NCBI GenBank assembly: GCA_963733905.1
Contig: CAVTEU010000008.1
Location: forward strand, 248,001-312,000
Length of the DNA stretch: 64,000 nucleotides
Origin: DATADW01 sp963733905
Lineage (GTDB): Bacteria; Actinomycetota; Acidimicrobiia; Spongiisociales; DATADW01
Direction: 5' to 3'
Within the stretch, counting starts at the first letter, position 1. Each line of letters opens with the position of its first letter. Made by a program: the position numbers and the translations under genes. Of this stretch, positions 7,296 to 16,789 are shown piece by piece. A model generated the notes under the pieces. That model ran no database searches, was not told the DNA's origin, and saw only the letters and a list, made by a program, of their open reading frames with translations.

Positions 7296-7710
7296 GTGGT
7301 TGAAAAGCCATCCGTTCTCTTCCTGTGCACGCACAACGCCGGGCGTTCGCAGATGGCTGCGGGTTGGATGCGTCACCTGGCGGGCGATCGCGTCGAGGTG
7401 TTCTCCGGTGGGTCCGAGCCGGCGCCCGAGATCAATAGCTCAGCCGTCGCCGTCATGGCCGAGGCGGGGATCGACATCGCCGGCGAATCCCCCAAGCCGT
7501 GGACCGACGAGATGGTGCGGGCCGCCGACGTGGTTGTCACGATGGGGTGTGGCGACACCTGCCCCTACTTCCCCGGCAAGCGGTACGAGGACTGGGAGGT
7601 GCCCGATCCCGCCGGGCTCGATCCAGGACGAGGTCCGGCCGATCCGCGACCAACTGGAGAGTCGAGTACGTCGGCTCCTGGCCGAGCTCGGGGTGACCCC
7701 GCTTCGTTGA
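7296..7710 (+). CDS. arsC: Arsenate reductase, low-molecular-weight phosphatase type
   Basis: The P-loop C-T-H-N-A-G-R-S (Cys11 to Arg17) binds arsenate. Cys85 and Cys89 in MGCGDTCPYFPG provide the further thiols used in the thioredoxin-coupled mechanism. The sequence YEDWEVPDPAG is typical. The enzyme reduces arsenate to arsenite in the cytosol. One frame break near 7625 separates the main part from the C-terminal helix (VRPIRDQLESRVRRLLAELG), which ends at 7710. It starts at GTG 7296. The gene converges on arsR and, with arsM, forms an arsenic-resistance module. No arsenite exporter is seen here. Confidence 0.9.
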
Positions 7711-7717
7711 GTGGTCG

Positions 7718-8062
7718 TCAGACGGTTGTGAGCGCGTCGCGCAGCACCGAGAGGCGCTCTGGAACCACACGGAACCAGGCCCATTTGCCCCGTTGCTCGC
7801 GGGCGAGGAGCCCGGCGTCGGTCAAGATCGACAAGTGGTGACTCACCGTGGGTTGACTGCGGCCCACCGGGGCGGTGACGTCGCAGGCGCACATCTCCCC
7901 GTCGGGGGCGTTGGCGATCAAGCTCAGCAACCGGAGCCGGGTTGGGTCGGCCAGCACCCTGAACCCCGCCGCCAGCGTTTCCGCCTCGGCTTCTTCCAAG
8001 GGCTCTACCAGAACCGGGTCGCAGCAGTACTCGATGGGTTGGACTTGCATCCCCGACAGCAT
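7718..8062 (-). CDS. arsR: ArsR-family arsenite-responsive repressor
   Basis: The winged helix-turn-helix is clear: LADPTRLRLLSLIA, then EMCACDVTAPVGRSQPTVSHHLSILTDAGLL. The C-A-C within the DNA-recognition region corresponds to the ELCVCDL As(III) site of classical ArsR. An extra Cys pair (EYCCD) near the N-terminus may also bind metal. The open frame extends up to GTG 8092, but that would place its first codons on the operator palindrome. I prefer the ATG at 8062, preceded by a weak GAGACGA. The gene is divergent from arsM, sharing a promoter/operator. Confidence 0.88.
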   Translation of the reverse strand: MLSGMQVQPIEYCCDPVLVEPLEEAEAETLAAGFRVLADPTRLRLLSLIANAPDGEMCACDVTAPVGRSQPTVSHHLSILTDAGLLAREQRGKWAWFRVVPERLSVLRDALTTV

Positions 8063-8074
8063 ATCGTCGTCTCG

Positions 8075-8111
8075 ATCGATGTATTGACGCACATCGATAT
8101 TTAGCTATGCT
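8075..8111 (+). promoter_or_regulatory. arsR-arsM operator and arsM promoter
   Basis: A perfect inverted repeat has arms ATCGATGT (8075-8082) and ACATCGAT (8091-8098). Its centre contains TTGACG (8084-8089), which pairs after 16 bases with TATGCT (8106-8111) as a promoter reading towards arsM. A further TATCGAT at 8120-8126 mirrors the ATCGATA at 8093-8099. Binding of ArsR here would cover the -35 box, giving arsenite-inducible expression. Confidence 0.65.
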
Positions 8112-8152
8112 CTCGGACATATCGATAGCCTTCGATGCGAGGAGGAGCCACG

Positions 8153-8896
8153 ATGCCAGTGAAACCGAGATCCGCGAACAGGTTCGGCGACGCTATGCCG
8201 CCAGCTGCAGTGGGTGCCGACGACGGCTGCTGCGGTCCGGACTCCTGCGGTCCGCTGAGCGCCGACCCGGGCACTCCGCTCTATGACGAGGCCGACTTGG
8301 AGGCATTACCGGCGGACGCCGCTGCAGCCAGCCTGGGATGCGGCAATCCGATGGCCGTCGCCGATCTCGCCGAGGGCGAGGTCGTGCTCGATCTGGGGTC
8401 TGGCGGGGGGATCGACGTCTTGCTCTCGGCTCGCCGGGTCGGTCCCAGCGGGTTCGCCTACGGGTTGGACATGACCGACGAGATGCTCGACCTCGCCCGT
8501 CGCAACGCCGCCGAAGCAGGGACCGAAAATGTCGAGTTCCTGCGCGGTTACATCGAAGAAATCCCCCTGCAGGACGAAACCGTCGACGTCGTCATCTCCA
8601 ACTGCGTGATCAATCTGTCGGACGACAAGCAGGCGGTCTTCGCCGAGATCCGCCGGGTGCTTCGACCCGGTGGACGGATCGGGATCACCGACGTCGTGGC
8701 CGATGACCAGCTCTCTCCCGAGGAGATCGCTGAGCGAGGCAGTTGGGTGGGGTGCATCGCCGGGGCGCTCACCTTCACCGAGTACCGGCAAGGGCTGTCG
8801 GCGGCAGGGCTCGAGGACGTCACGATCACTCCAACCCACGCTGTTGCCGACGGGATGTGGTCGGCCACGGTCCGGGCCAACAAGCCGACCAACTGA
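8153..8896 (+). CDS. arsM: Arsenite S-adenosylmethionine methyltransferase
   Basis: This 247-residue class I methyltransferase has the SAM motif VLDLGSGGGIDVLL. The three conserved cysteines that bind arsenite are present: Cys63 (LGCGNP), Cys151 (ISNCVINL) and Cys201 (WVGCIAGAL). A further Cys cluster near residues 26-32 (CCGPDSC) is seen in many bacterial ArsM. It methylates As(III) stepwise to methylated, often volatile, species. The ATG at 8153 is preceded by GAGGAGG, so I reject the upstream ATG at 8135. The frame is intact. It is divergently controlled with arsR through the palindrome upstream. Confidence 0.93.
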   Translation: MPVKPRSANRFGDAMPPAAVGADDGCCGPDSCGPLSADPGTPLYDEADLEALPADAAAASLGCGNPMAVADLAEGEVVLDLGSGGGIDVLLSARRVGPSGFAYGLDMTDEMLDLARRNAAEAGTENVEFLRGYIEEIPLQDETVDVVISNCVINLSDDKQAVFAEIRRVLRPGGRIGITDVVADDQLSPEEIAERGSWVGCIAGALTFTEYRQGLSAAGLEDVTITPTHAVADGMWSATVRANKPTN

Positions 8897-8905
8897 CGCT
8901 CCGGC

Positions 8906-10407
8906 TCAGGACCCGCTGACCATCTTGACGACGTCGGGTTTGGTGACCTTCCCCATGGCGTTGCGGGGCAGCGTCTCGACGATATGGAACTCCTTGGGCA
9001 CCTTGGCCGCGCGCCAGCCGGTCGCGGCACCAAGTCCCTGAGCTCGGCCGGGTCGGGCGGATCACCGGCGGCCACAACGGCGGCGACCACCCGATCGCCC
9101 CACTCCGGATCGGGCAAACCGACCACCGCCACCTCGGCGACCGAGGGATGACCGAGCAGGACCTCCTCGATCTCTAGCGCCGATACCTTCTCGCCGCCGG
9201 TCTTGAGGATGTCCACCGAGGCGCGGCCGAGAATCCGGTAGCTGCCATCCACTCGCACCGCCACGTCGCCGGTGCGGAACCAATCCCCGTCGAAAGCCTC
9301 CTCGGTGGCATCTGGGCGGTCCCAGTACTCGGTGAAGACGGTGTCGCCGCGGACCTGGATCTCGCCGGGGATCCCGTCGCCGAGCTCGTTGCCGTCGTCG
9401 TCCACCAGGCGGACCTCGACACCGGGGAGCGGTGAGCCCACCCGGCCGGGCAGCCGCTCGCCGTGGAGCGGGTTGGAGAGCGCCATCCCGATCTCGGTCA
9501 TCCCGTACCGCTCGAGCAGGGTGTGACCGCTGATCTCCCTCCACCGCTCCAGCGTGGGGACCGGGAGCGCCGCCGACCCGGAGACCATGAGCCGGAGCGA
9601 CTCGGCACCCGGCGCTCATGGCGACCGCTCGGCCGGGGAGGATTCCTCCCATGCGCCGATGAGCCGGTGGTAGATGGTGGGGACCGCCATGAACACCGAG
9701 AGATCGCCCGAGGCGAGCCTGGCCCACACGGCCTCCGGGGAGAACGTCGGGTGCACCTCCACCGTCGCCCCTACCCAGAAGGCGCAGGCCAGCACGTTGA
9801 CGATTCCATGGATGTGATGGAGCGGGAGCGCCAGGAGGGTCCGATCCTCGGGCACCCACTCCCATGCCGAGACCAGCGACTCCACCTGGGCGACGATGTT
9901 GCGATGGGTGGTGACCACGCCCTTTGGGACGGCCGGTGGTGCCGCTCGTGTAGAGCATCATCGCCGGCCTGTCGTCGGCGACGTCGGGGAGGCCCGCCGC
10001 TCCGTCGAGCGGTTCGATCGAGTGATTCCGCGCCGATGGTGCGGATCCCCCGCTCCGCCGCCAGCGGACCCAACGATGGGCTCGAACTCATCGTCGATGA
10101 CGACGGCAGTGGGCCGGGCATCGTCGAGGACATAGGCGAGCTCGGGTGCCGGATGGGTCAGGCAGAGCGGGACCGCCACCCCGCCGGCCCGCCATATGGC
10201 CCACTGCCAGGCGACGTAGCGCCACCCCGGGGTGACCATGAAGCAGACCCGGGCGCCGGCAAGGTCGTCGCTCCCATCGAGCAGGGCAGCGGCTCCGGCA
10301 CCGGACAGAGCCAGCAACTCGTCGTAGGTGTGATCCCCATCGGCGTCGATCACGGCCACCGCAGCGCCGTGGGTGGCGGCACGAGCGGTCAGCGGCGTCG
10401 TACCCAC
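8906..10407 (-). CDS. AMP-forming acyl-CoA synthetase, malonyl-CoA synthetase (MatB/ACSF3)-like
   Basis: The ligase is readable across about five frame breaks. N-terminus: CFMVTPGWRYVAWQW and VPLCLTHPAPELAYVL. Core: LYTSGTTGRPKG (A3 P-loop), then LLALPLHHIHGIVN. Also VSGSAALPVPTLERW, LLERYGMTEIGMALSNPL, WFRTGDVAV, and GRASVDILKTGGEKVSALEIEE. The catalytic Lys lies in NAMGKVTKP near the end. The blocks LTHP, SGSAALP and YGMTEIGMALSNPL are those of malonyl/methylmalonyl-CoA synthetases. It would activate a short dicarboxylic acid with ATP and CoA in the cytosol. It begins at GTG 10407, overlapping the end of the CocE gene, so the two form an operon. Confidence 0.8.
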
Positions 10408-12174
10408 GTCAATCGGCTTCTGGTTCCCGATTGCCGCTGTCGGCGGGCAGGAATCACCGGGAGCAGCAGCGAGCAAGGAGATCCCGGGCCGATGTGCAGC
10501 GTGACCACGGCATCGAACACCTCGGGAGGGCGGTCGTCGGGGTCGGCGTGGGTCATCCCCCCGGTGCCGCGGGTGGCGTAGACGAACCGCTCGCCGTAAT
10601 CGTCGAGGCGGCCCCGGTACTCGTAGTCGCGGCCCCGCACCCACAGCCCGAGCCGGTACCCGGGAGGGACGACGATGCAGGAGGGGACGATCTCGACCTC
10701 CAACTCGACCACCTTGCCCGGGGTGAGCGGCTCGGTGCGGTCGTGGGGGTGGTACGGCTGCCAGGGACGGGACCGCTCCGGGTCGATCGCCCGGTGCGAT
10801 GCCCGCAGCCAGCCGTTGGCGATCGGGGTGTTGGGGTCGGTCGAGCCCTCGAAGGTGACCTCTTCGCCGGCTGGGTCGAACAGTTGCACGATGAGGAACA
10901 GGTCGGCGTCCCTGGTGGACGAGGAGACGAACAGCCGGGCAGACATCGGCCCGGTGATCTCGGTCTCCTCGGCGAACGGCTCGGTGCGAAAGACGAGCCC
11001 GTCACCCAGCGCGTCATAGGGGATCTCCGCTTCGGCGTCGGGTGGCTCGAGTCGAAGGGTCAGGTCGGGGTGGAGGTGATAGCGGGTCCATTTCGTCCGA
11101 GCGATGGGCCATTCGTTCTCGCCCCGCCATACGAACCGTTCGCCCGGGTGTCGGATGTTGAGCTGGACGCGGGGCGTGCGGTCCCAACCGTTGTCCTCGC
11201 CCTTGAGGAAATGGTCGAGGAACCGCTTCTGGACATCGCGGCCGTACGACGAATAGAAGTGGGTCCAGTGAGTGTCGCCGTGGGCCTCGAGCCACTTGTC
11301 TGCTGATGGTGACTCGACGAAGCCGTTGAAGTTGCCTCGGGGATGGATCCCCTGGCCGCCCCAGTTGGCCGCGGTGAGGAACGGGATGGTGATCTTCGAC
11401 AGGTCGATCCGGCGGTGCGGCGTGCCAAGCGTCGAACAGCGGGTGCTCTTTGATGGCGGCGAACACGTCGACCCGGTTGGCGGCTAGCTCCTCATCGGAG
11501 AGCGTGACGTCCCCCGCCACCGAAAGCCCGGTGTTCGGGTTGACCGGGGCCCGCTCGCCCCGCCCGTTCTGGATCGGGTCGATCTGGTTGGGCTGCCAGC
11601 GGCGGGTGAACTCGCTGAGGATGCCGCCGTGGTAGTAGGCGTCGCGGTAGGGGTCGTTGAAGCCCTCCCAGGCCACGATTGCGGCAAGGTGCTCGGGGTT
11701 GCGCTCCGCCGCCGCCCACGCCATCACCGCGTAGTACGAGATCCCCATGATGGCGACCTTTCCGGTGCTCCACGGCTGGGTACCTGCCCAGGTGACGCTG
11801 GCGCAGACGTCCTCGTACTCCTGGGGTGAGCGGGGGTCGAGCACCCCCGGTGAGCGGCCGGCGCCGCGCGAGTCCACCCTCACCACGGCGTAGCCGTGGG
11901 GCACCCAGCGCTCCGGGTCGGTCACCTCCCACGACTGGTAGCGGTTGCTCGAGCCCTCCAGCACGGTGGGGTCCTTGGCCACCAGCTTCTCCCACTGCAT
12001 CCGGTAGATGTCGCCGTTGAAGGGAAGACCCTTTGCGTACACCCCGTGGCTGAGGATGACGGGGTAGCGACCCGGCTGATCGGGTCGGTAGACGTCGGCC
12101 GCCAGCACCGCCCCGTCGGGCATCTCCACCGGCACGTCCCATTGGATGAGCATCCCGTCGGCCCGTGTCTCCAT
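10389..12174 (-). CDS. CocE/NonD-family hydrolase
   Basis: This is an approximately 595-residue protein of the X-Pro dipeptidyl-peptidase/cocaine-esterase family. The N-terminal hydrolase domain opens with PVEMPDGAVLAADVYRP and has the nucleophile motif MGISYYAVMAWA (G-x-S-Y). The C-terminal jelly-roll domain includes GPMSARLFVSSSTRDADLFL and VPPGYRLGLWVRGRDYEY. One break near 11420 separates the frames. Such enzymes hydrolyse esters or N-terminal X-Pro amides; no signal peptide is seen, so it is probably cytosolic. The gene lies upstream of the MatB-like ligase in one operon and is divergent from the amidohydrolase gene. Confidence 0.85.
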
Positions 12175-12323
12175 CGGACGGCGAGCCTAGACCGCAAACG
12201 TTTGTGAGGGCTCAGGCTGCTTCTGTCGAGTACGTTTGAACAGAGGGGTGGCGTTGCGCGGTGGGACTGTACGGCCGATTGGCGGGCCGAGCGTGAGCGG
12301 GACGAGCGTTGCGAGGAGGCGCC
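12175..12323. other. Divergent intergenic region
   Basis: This space separates the divergent CocE and amidohydrolase genes and must hold both promoters. The only clear signal I can point to is a GAGGAGG ribosome-binding site (about 12313-12319) before the amidohydrolase ATG at 12324. No convincing -35/-10 pair or operator palindrome was found by eye. Confidence 0.4.
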
Positions 12324-13679
12324 ATGACGGAGCGGCTGCTGTTGCGGGGCGGGCACGTACTCACCATGGATCCGGACTGGGCGATCTGGTCGGTGATGTC
12401 CTCATCGAGGACGGCGCCATCGCCGCCGTCGAGCCCGATCTGGGCGACATCGACGCCGAGGTGATCGACGTCAGCGGCGACATCGTGATCCCGGGGTTCG
12501 TCGACACCCACCGGCACACGTGGGAGACGGCAATCCGGGGATGCGCTCCGAATGCCACGCTCGACGACTACTTCGTCGAGGTGCTCGACTCCTTCGCCCC
12601 GCTCTACCGGCCGGAGGACGTGTACGCCTCCAACCTCTTCGGTGCGTTGGAGTGCGTCAACGCCGGGATCACCACCCTGGTCGACTGGTCGCACATCAAC
12701 AACACCCCCGAGCACCCCGACGCCGCCGTCCAAGGGTTGCAGGAGGCGGGACTGACGGGCGATGTACGCATACGGCAGCGCCAATACGTCGCTCGCCGCC
12801 TACTGGTTCGACAGCGAGCTCGTCATCCCGGCAGACGATGTGCGCCGGGTCCGCGAGACCTACTTCTCATCGGACGATGGGTTGCTCACCATGGGGCTGG
12901 CCACCAGGGGCACCGGGTTCTGCCAGGAGCAGGTGGTCCGGTCCGAGTGGGGGCTGGCCAGGGAGTTGGGCATCCCGATCACCGTCCACGTGGCGATGGG
13001 CCGGGTGGCTGGCCGGTTCTCCATGGTCAAGACGCTCAACGAGATGGAGCTTCTCGGCCCGGACACAACCTATATCCACTGCTGCTACCTGAGCGACGAG
13101 GAGTGGCGTCTCGTGGCCGATTCGGGGGGGACCGTCTCGATCGCACCGCAGGTGGAGAGTCAGATGGGGCACGGCGCCCCGCCGACGGCGAAGTCGATCT
13201 CGTACGGGCTGCGCCCCAGCCTGAGCATCGACGTGGTCACCACCGTGCCCGGCGACATGTTCACCCAGATACGAGCCGCCTTCGCCTCGGACCGGGAGAA
13301 GGTCAACGCCGAGAGTTGGCAGGCCGACATCGACGTGCCCGACACCATGCTCACCGCCAGGCAGATGCTCGAGATCGCCACCCTCAACGGAGCTCACGTC
13401 GCCGGGTTGGAGGATCGGACCGGATCGCTCACCCCGGGGAAACGGGCCGATGTCGTGGTGATAGACGGGAGCGCAGTGAACGTCGCCCCGCTTATCGACC
13501 CGGTGGCGGCGGTGACCCTGTGCGCCGACGTGTCCAACGTCGACACCGTGATCATCGACGGCCAGATCAAGAAGCGCGACGGGAAACTGCTCGCCGATGT
13601 GGACGCCGCCCGCCGCAGGGTGGAGGAGTCGCGCGATCACCTGGTGGGCGAGTTGGAGCGGAAGCGGGCGGAGGGGTGA
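12324..13679 (+). CDS. Amidohydrolase of the cytosine deaminase/TRZ-ATZ group
   Basis: The order of motifs fits a metal-dependent TIM-barrel hydrolase: MTERLLLRGGHVLTMDP, then IPGFVDTHRHTWET (H-x-H), ITVHVAMG (third His), YIHCCYLS (fourth His), SIDVVTTVPGDMF (Asp) and LTPGKRADVVVID. It would be a cytosolic deaminase or chlorohydrolase/amidase acting on a ring or guanidine-like compound. Breaks near 12375 and 12762 split three frames; removing them gives about 450 residues, normal for the family. The ATG at 12324 follows GAGGAGG. It overlaps the bicupin start by GTGA. Confidence 0.85.
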
Positions 13680-14596
13680 GCGAGGTAACCCCCCGACACG
13701 TGTTCCTCGGCTCCGGTGAGGCGGACTACGTCGATGCTGGACTCGAGGGATTCAGCCGCTGGAGTTGCGTCGACGAATCGGTGCCCGGCGCCGTCCACAC
13801 GGGGTTCGGTTTGTGCCGCCTGGAACCGGGGGCTTCCGTCCCAGGGCACCTCCACTCCCACGAGGTGAGCGTCTTCGTCATCGAGGGGTCGTTGGCGGCC
13901 GACACCCCCGAGGGCTCGTTCCGGCTCGACCCGGGCGACTATGGGCTGTTCCCCATCGCCGTGCCCCACGCCCTTCGCAACCTGGGAACCGAGACGGCGC
14001 TGTGGGCGGAGATGACCGCCCCCCAGGCACGCCGACGGCACGACTTCGACACCTACCTCGTGGACGGTTTGCCGCAGGGAGAGCCGATTCCCGTCGATGT
14101 GCGCGACCCACGGACCCGGTCGTTCGGGCACATCGACCCCGAGAACATGGATGCCAACCTGCAGACCCAGGACCGACTGGCGGTGTCGGCCAGCATGCGG
14201 ACCGCACTCCTGGTCTACAGCGGGATCACCGTCAAGATGATGGTGGACTCGGACCTCGGCGCCCAGTTGCACACCATGTTCATGGTGCAGTACCAACCCG
14301 GAGGCTTCGCCGGGGCCCACGACCACCCCTTCGAGGAGACTTACCTGATCCTCGAGGGCGAGGTCGACGCCGTGTTCGACGGGGAGGAGTACCACATGGT
14401 CCCCGGTGACGTCGCCTTCGCCGGCGTCGGCGCCGTCCACCAGTTCTCCAACCCCGGCCCCGGCATCGTCCGCTGGCTGGAGACCCAGGCACCGCAGCCA
14501 CCAGCGAGGCACAGCTACCGGTTCGCGCGGGACTGGGACTATCTCACGGACAACCTGACTGAGTTGCGTCGGGCATGGACGGCGAGTACCGGCTAG
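13676..14596 (+). CDS. Bicupin, (S)-ureidoglycine aminohydrolase-like
   Basis: The 306-residue protein has two cupin barrels. The first carries PGHLHSHEVSVFVIEGSL and the second GAHDHPFEETYLILEGEV with a later VHQF His. The full second metal site (H-x-H...E...H) suggests that the C-terminal barrel holds the metal, as in UglY/AllE-type ureidoglycine aminohydrolases. That enzyme releases ammonia from ureidoglycine in purine breakdown. No other allantoin gene is nearby, so another amine substrate is possible. The GTG start overlaps the amidohydrolase stop, so both are probably made together and act on the same pathway. The frame is intact. Confidence 0.75.
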   Translation: MSEVTPRHVFLGSGEADYVDAGLEGFSRWSCVDESVPGAVHTGFGLCRLEPGASVPGHLHSHEVSVFVIEGSLAADTPEGSFRLDPGDYGLFPIAVPHALRNLGTETALWAEMTAPQARRRHDFDTYLVDGLPQGEPIPVDVRDPRTRSFGHIDPENMDANLQTQDRLAVSASMRTALLVYSGITVKMMVDSDLGAQLHTMFMVQYQPGGFAGAHDHPFEETYLILEGEVDAVFDGEEYHMVPGDVAFAGVGAVHQFSNPGPGIVRWLETQAPQPPARHSYRFARDWDYLTDNLTELRRAWTASTG

Positions 14597-14718
14597 ACCG
14601 TGCATGCCCGTTGTGGCGAGCCAGACCCCTCTCCGAGATGCAGAGTCGAGAGAAGTTTGATCCACTGAGCGCATTCCCGACTGAGAGGGTAGCGCGCTGA
14701 TGTCTGACGGGTCCACTA

Positions 14719-14746
14719 AGTACTAAGTACTCGAGTACTAAGTACT
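14719..14746. repeat. Four AGTACT hexamers
   Basis: AGTACT occurs at 14719, 14726, 14734 and 14741, spaced 7, 8 and 7 bases. The cluster lies immediately downstream of the SDR stop codon (minus strand). A related set of three lies upstream of the same SDR gene at 15461-15497. Its function is unknown; an operator or a replication-slippage expansion are both possible. Confidence 0.8.
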
Positions 14747-14748
14747 CT

Positions 14749-15448
14749 CTAATTCAACAGCCACCCACCGTCCACCCTGAGATTCACTCCCGTCACCGAG
14801 CGGTTCTCGAGGAGGAAGGCGGTGGCGTGGACGATGTCTTCCATCGCGACCAGCCTCCCCAGACGGGGTGCGGGAGCGGAAGCCCTCCAATACGTGGTCG
14901 GGCTTGCCCGACCAGTAGGGGCTGTCGCCGACGATCGCGGGGTGGATGGCGTTCACCCGGATGGGGGCAAGCTCAATGGCCAGCGTGTGGATCATGGTGG
15001 TGACCGCGCCGTTGACCGTCGTCACCGTGGTCGAGCCCGGGTAGGGGCGGTCCTTGGCCAGACCACCGAAGAGGACGATCGAGCCGTCTTCGTCCATCCG
15101 TGGGGCGAGCACATGGACCACCTCGGTGTACCCGACGAGCTTGAGGATGGCCAGGTTCTTCGCCCGCGCCACGTCGTAGTCGGCGACCGTGTTCTCGTCG
15201 CGCTCGATGGCGGCGATCACGAGGTGGTGGACACCGTCGATCCCGGTCAGCGCCTCCTCGATGCCCTCCGGCTCGGAGAGATCGAGCGCCACCGAGGAGG
15301 TCTCTCCTCCGATCTCGGCGGCCACCTTCGCGCAGCGATCCTCATCTCGACCGGTCACCACCACCGATCGGCCCTGGGCGGCGTAGTAGGCGGCGATCTC
15401 CCGACCCAGACCGGACGTGCCCCCCACGACGACGACGGACCCACTCAT
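14749..15448 (-). CDS. SDR-family protein without the catalytic Tyr-x3-Lys
   Basis: The N-terminal nucleotide motif GGTSGLGREIA is present and the ending GVNLRVDGGWLLN is typical of 3-ketoacyl reductase-like SDRs (about 233 residues). Where the family has Y-x-x-x-K, this protein reads TTVNGAVTTMIHTLAIELAP. The active Tyr and Lys are missing, as in a small SDR subgroup with an N-G-A-x-x motif; activity is doubtful or altered. One break near 14868 separates the C-terminus. I start at ATG 15448 after GGAGGCTGG. It is the last gene of a minus-strand set with the M24 protein and XRE-cupin regulator. Confidence 0.75.
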
Positions 15449-15460
15449 CCCAGCCTCCTC

Positions 15461-15497
15461 AGTACTCGCCAAATCAGTACTCGCCAGAATCAGTACT
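15461..15497. repeat. Three direct AGTACTC repeats
   Basis: ATCAGTACTCGCCA-like units occur with AGTACT at 15461, 15476 and 15492. The last unit contains the stop codon of the upstream M24 gene (TGA, minus strand 15492-15490), so the spacer before the SDR gene looks like stepwise copies of that gene's end. Confidence 0.75.
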
Positions 15498-16743
15498 CAT
15501 TCGCCACCATCAACTCCTCGCATGGGAAGAGCGTGGTGATCTGCGGGCCGTCGGCGGTGACGACCATCATCTCCTCGATCCGCGCCGCCGACCGGCCGTC
15601 CTTGGCCGGGGCGTACGTCTCGAGGGCGAAGTACATGCCCTCCTGGATCTCGATGGGGTCGTCGAGCGAGTTGAGCCGGCTGATGATGGGCCGCTCGTGG
15701 AGACCGACACCGACACCGTGGCCGAACTGGAGACCGAAGGCGTCCATCTCGTCGACGAACCCGAAGTCCTCGGCGCGGGGCCACACCTTGGCGATCATGT
15801 CGGTGGTGTTTCCGGGGCGCACCAACTCGATGGCGGCGTCCATCCACTCTCTGGACTGCTTGAAGGCGTCGCGCTGCGCCTGGGTGGCCCGCCCCACCAC
15901 GAAGGTGCGGTAGTAGCAGGTGCGGTAGCCGTTGTAGGCGTGGATGATGTCGAAGTAGGCCTGGTCACCGGGGCGGATCAGACGATCGGAGAAGACGTGG
16001 GGATGCGGGCTGCACCTTTCGCCGGCGATCGAATTGACCGCCTCGACGAACTCCGACCCCATCTCGAAGAGCCGGGCGTGTGCCAGCGCCACGATGTCCG
16101 ACTCGCGCACACCGGGCTTGAGCGTCTCGAATATGTCCTGGTAGACGCCGTCGACCATGGCCGAGGCCTGGGTGAGCAGGACGATCTCGTCGGGACTCTT
16201 GATCTCCCGGGCCAGCATCATCGCCTGCTGTCCGTCTGTGACCTGGAGACCGGCAGCCTGGAGGGCGAGGAACACGGCCGTCTCCGCCATGTCCACCCCG
16301 AGCGGCTCGCCGGCCACGCCGTCGTCGGCAAGGGCGGCGGCGATCTCCGATGCCGCTCGCTGATGGAGTCCGGCCTCGGGGCCGATGGCGCCCTGGAGCC
16401 CGGTGTTGCCGCCGATCGAGTTGGTCTCGTCGTACAGCCCAGGGAGTTGCAACCGGTGCGCCTTGGCCGCCGAACCGAAGTCCCAGATCCGCGGCGGGCC
16501 CTGGCGGGTGACCAGCGCCCAGCGCTCCCCCTTGTTGAAGGCCCAGTAGCCGATGTTGGTGGAGGTGGCGTAGCGGATATTGGACGTCTCGAACAGAAGC
16601 AGCGCGCCCAACTCGAAGCGGTCGAGGACTTCGCGAACCCGGGCCAGACGGTGATCGCGCAGTCGGTTGAAGTCGACCCGGTCCTCCCAGTCGACCGCCA
16701 TCGTGCCTGGCGACGGGGTGGTCGCCACCGGAAACTCGGCCAT
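15490..16743 (-). CDS. M24-family creatinase-like protein missing one metal ligand
   Basis: This intact 417-residue protein has an N-terminal creatinase domain and a pita-bread domain. The expected ligands are partly present: Asp in AYFDIIHAYNGYRT, His in FGHGVGVGLHERP, Glu in YFALETYAP and Glu in ARIEEMMVV. The second Asp is Cys (NGYRTCYYRTFVVG). It may therefore work with one metal or none, like creatinase itself. The substrate is unknown; its place beside an XRE-cupin regulator, a divergent E1 pair and the bicupin suggests a role in breakdown of a nitrogenous compound. Its start is ATG 16743, behind GGAGGGG. The first M24 gene (3034) keeps all ligands. Confidence 0.85.
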   Translation of the reverse strand: MAEFPVATTPSPGTMAVDWEDRVDFNRLRDHRLARVREVLDRFELGALLLFETSNIRYATSTNIGYWAFNKGERWALVTRQGPPRIWDFGSAAKAHRLQLPGLYDETNSIGGNTGLQGAIGPEAGLHQRAASEIAAALADDGVAGEPLGVDMAETAVFLALQAAGLQVTDGQQAMMLAREIKSPDEIVLLTQASAMVDGVYQDIFETLKPGVRESDIVALAHARLFEMGSEFVEAVNSIAGERCSPHPHVFSDRLIRPGDQAYFDIIHAYNGYRTCYYRTFVVGRATQAQRDAFKQSREWMDAAIELVRPGNTTDMIAKVWPRAEDFGFVDEMDAFGLQFGHGVGVGLHERPIISRLNSLDDPIEIQEGMYFALETYAPAKDGRSAARIEEMMVVTADGPQITTLFPCEELMVANEY

Positions 16744-16789
16744 CGCCCCTCCTCTGTCCCTAGTGCTTCTGTCCAGTGCTACTGATCAC

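Noticed and set aside
7296..7710. arsC end considered as stop read-through
   Set aside because: The two halves are in different frames, so a base insertion or deletion, not recoding, explains the break.
8906..10407. MatB-like ligase considered as a pseudogene
   Set aside because: All catalytic motifs are kept through five breaks, matching the error pattern across the window better than decay.
12867..13640. Long antisense frame opposite the amidohydrolase
   Set aside because: It shares the codon periodicity of the sense gene and shows no recognised domain.
13637..14716. Open frame of 359 codons on the minus strand opposite the bicupin
   Set aside because: The plus-strand bicupin is a clear gene here; the antisense reading has no motifs.
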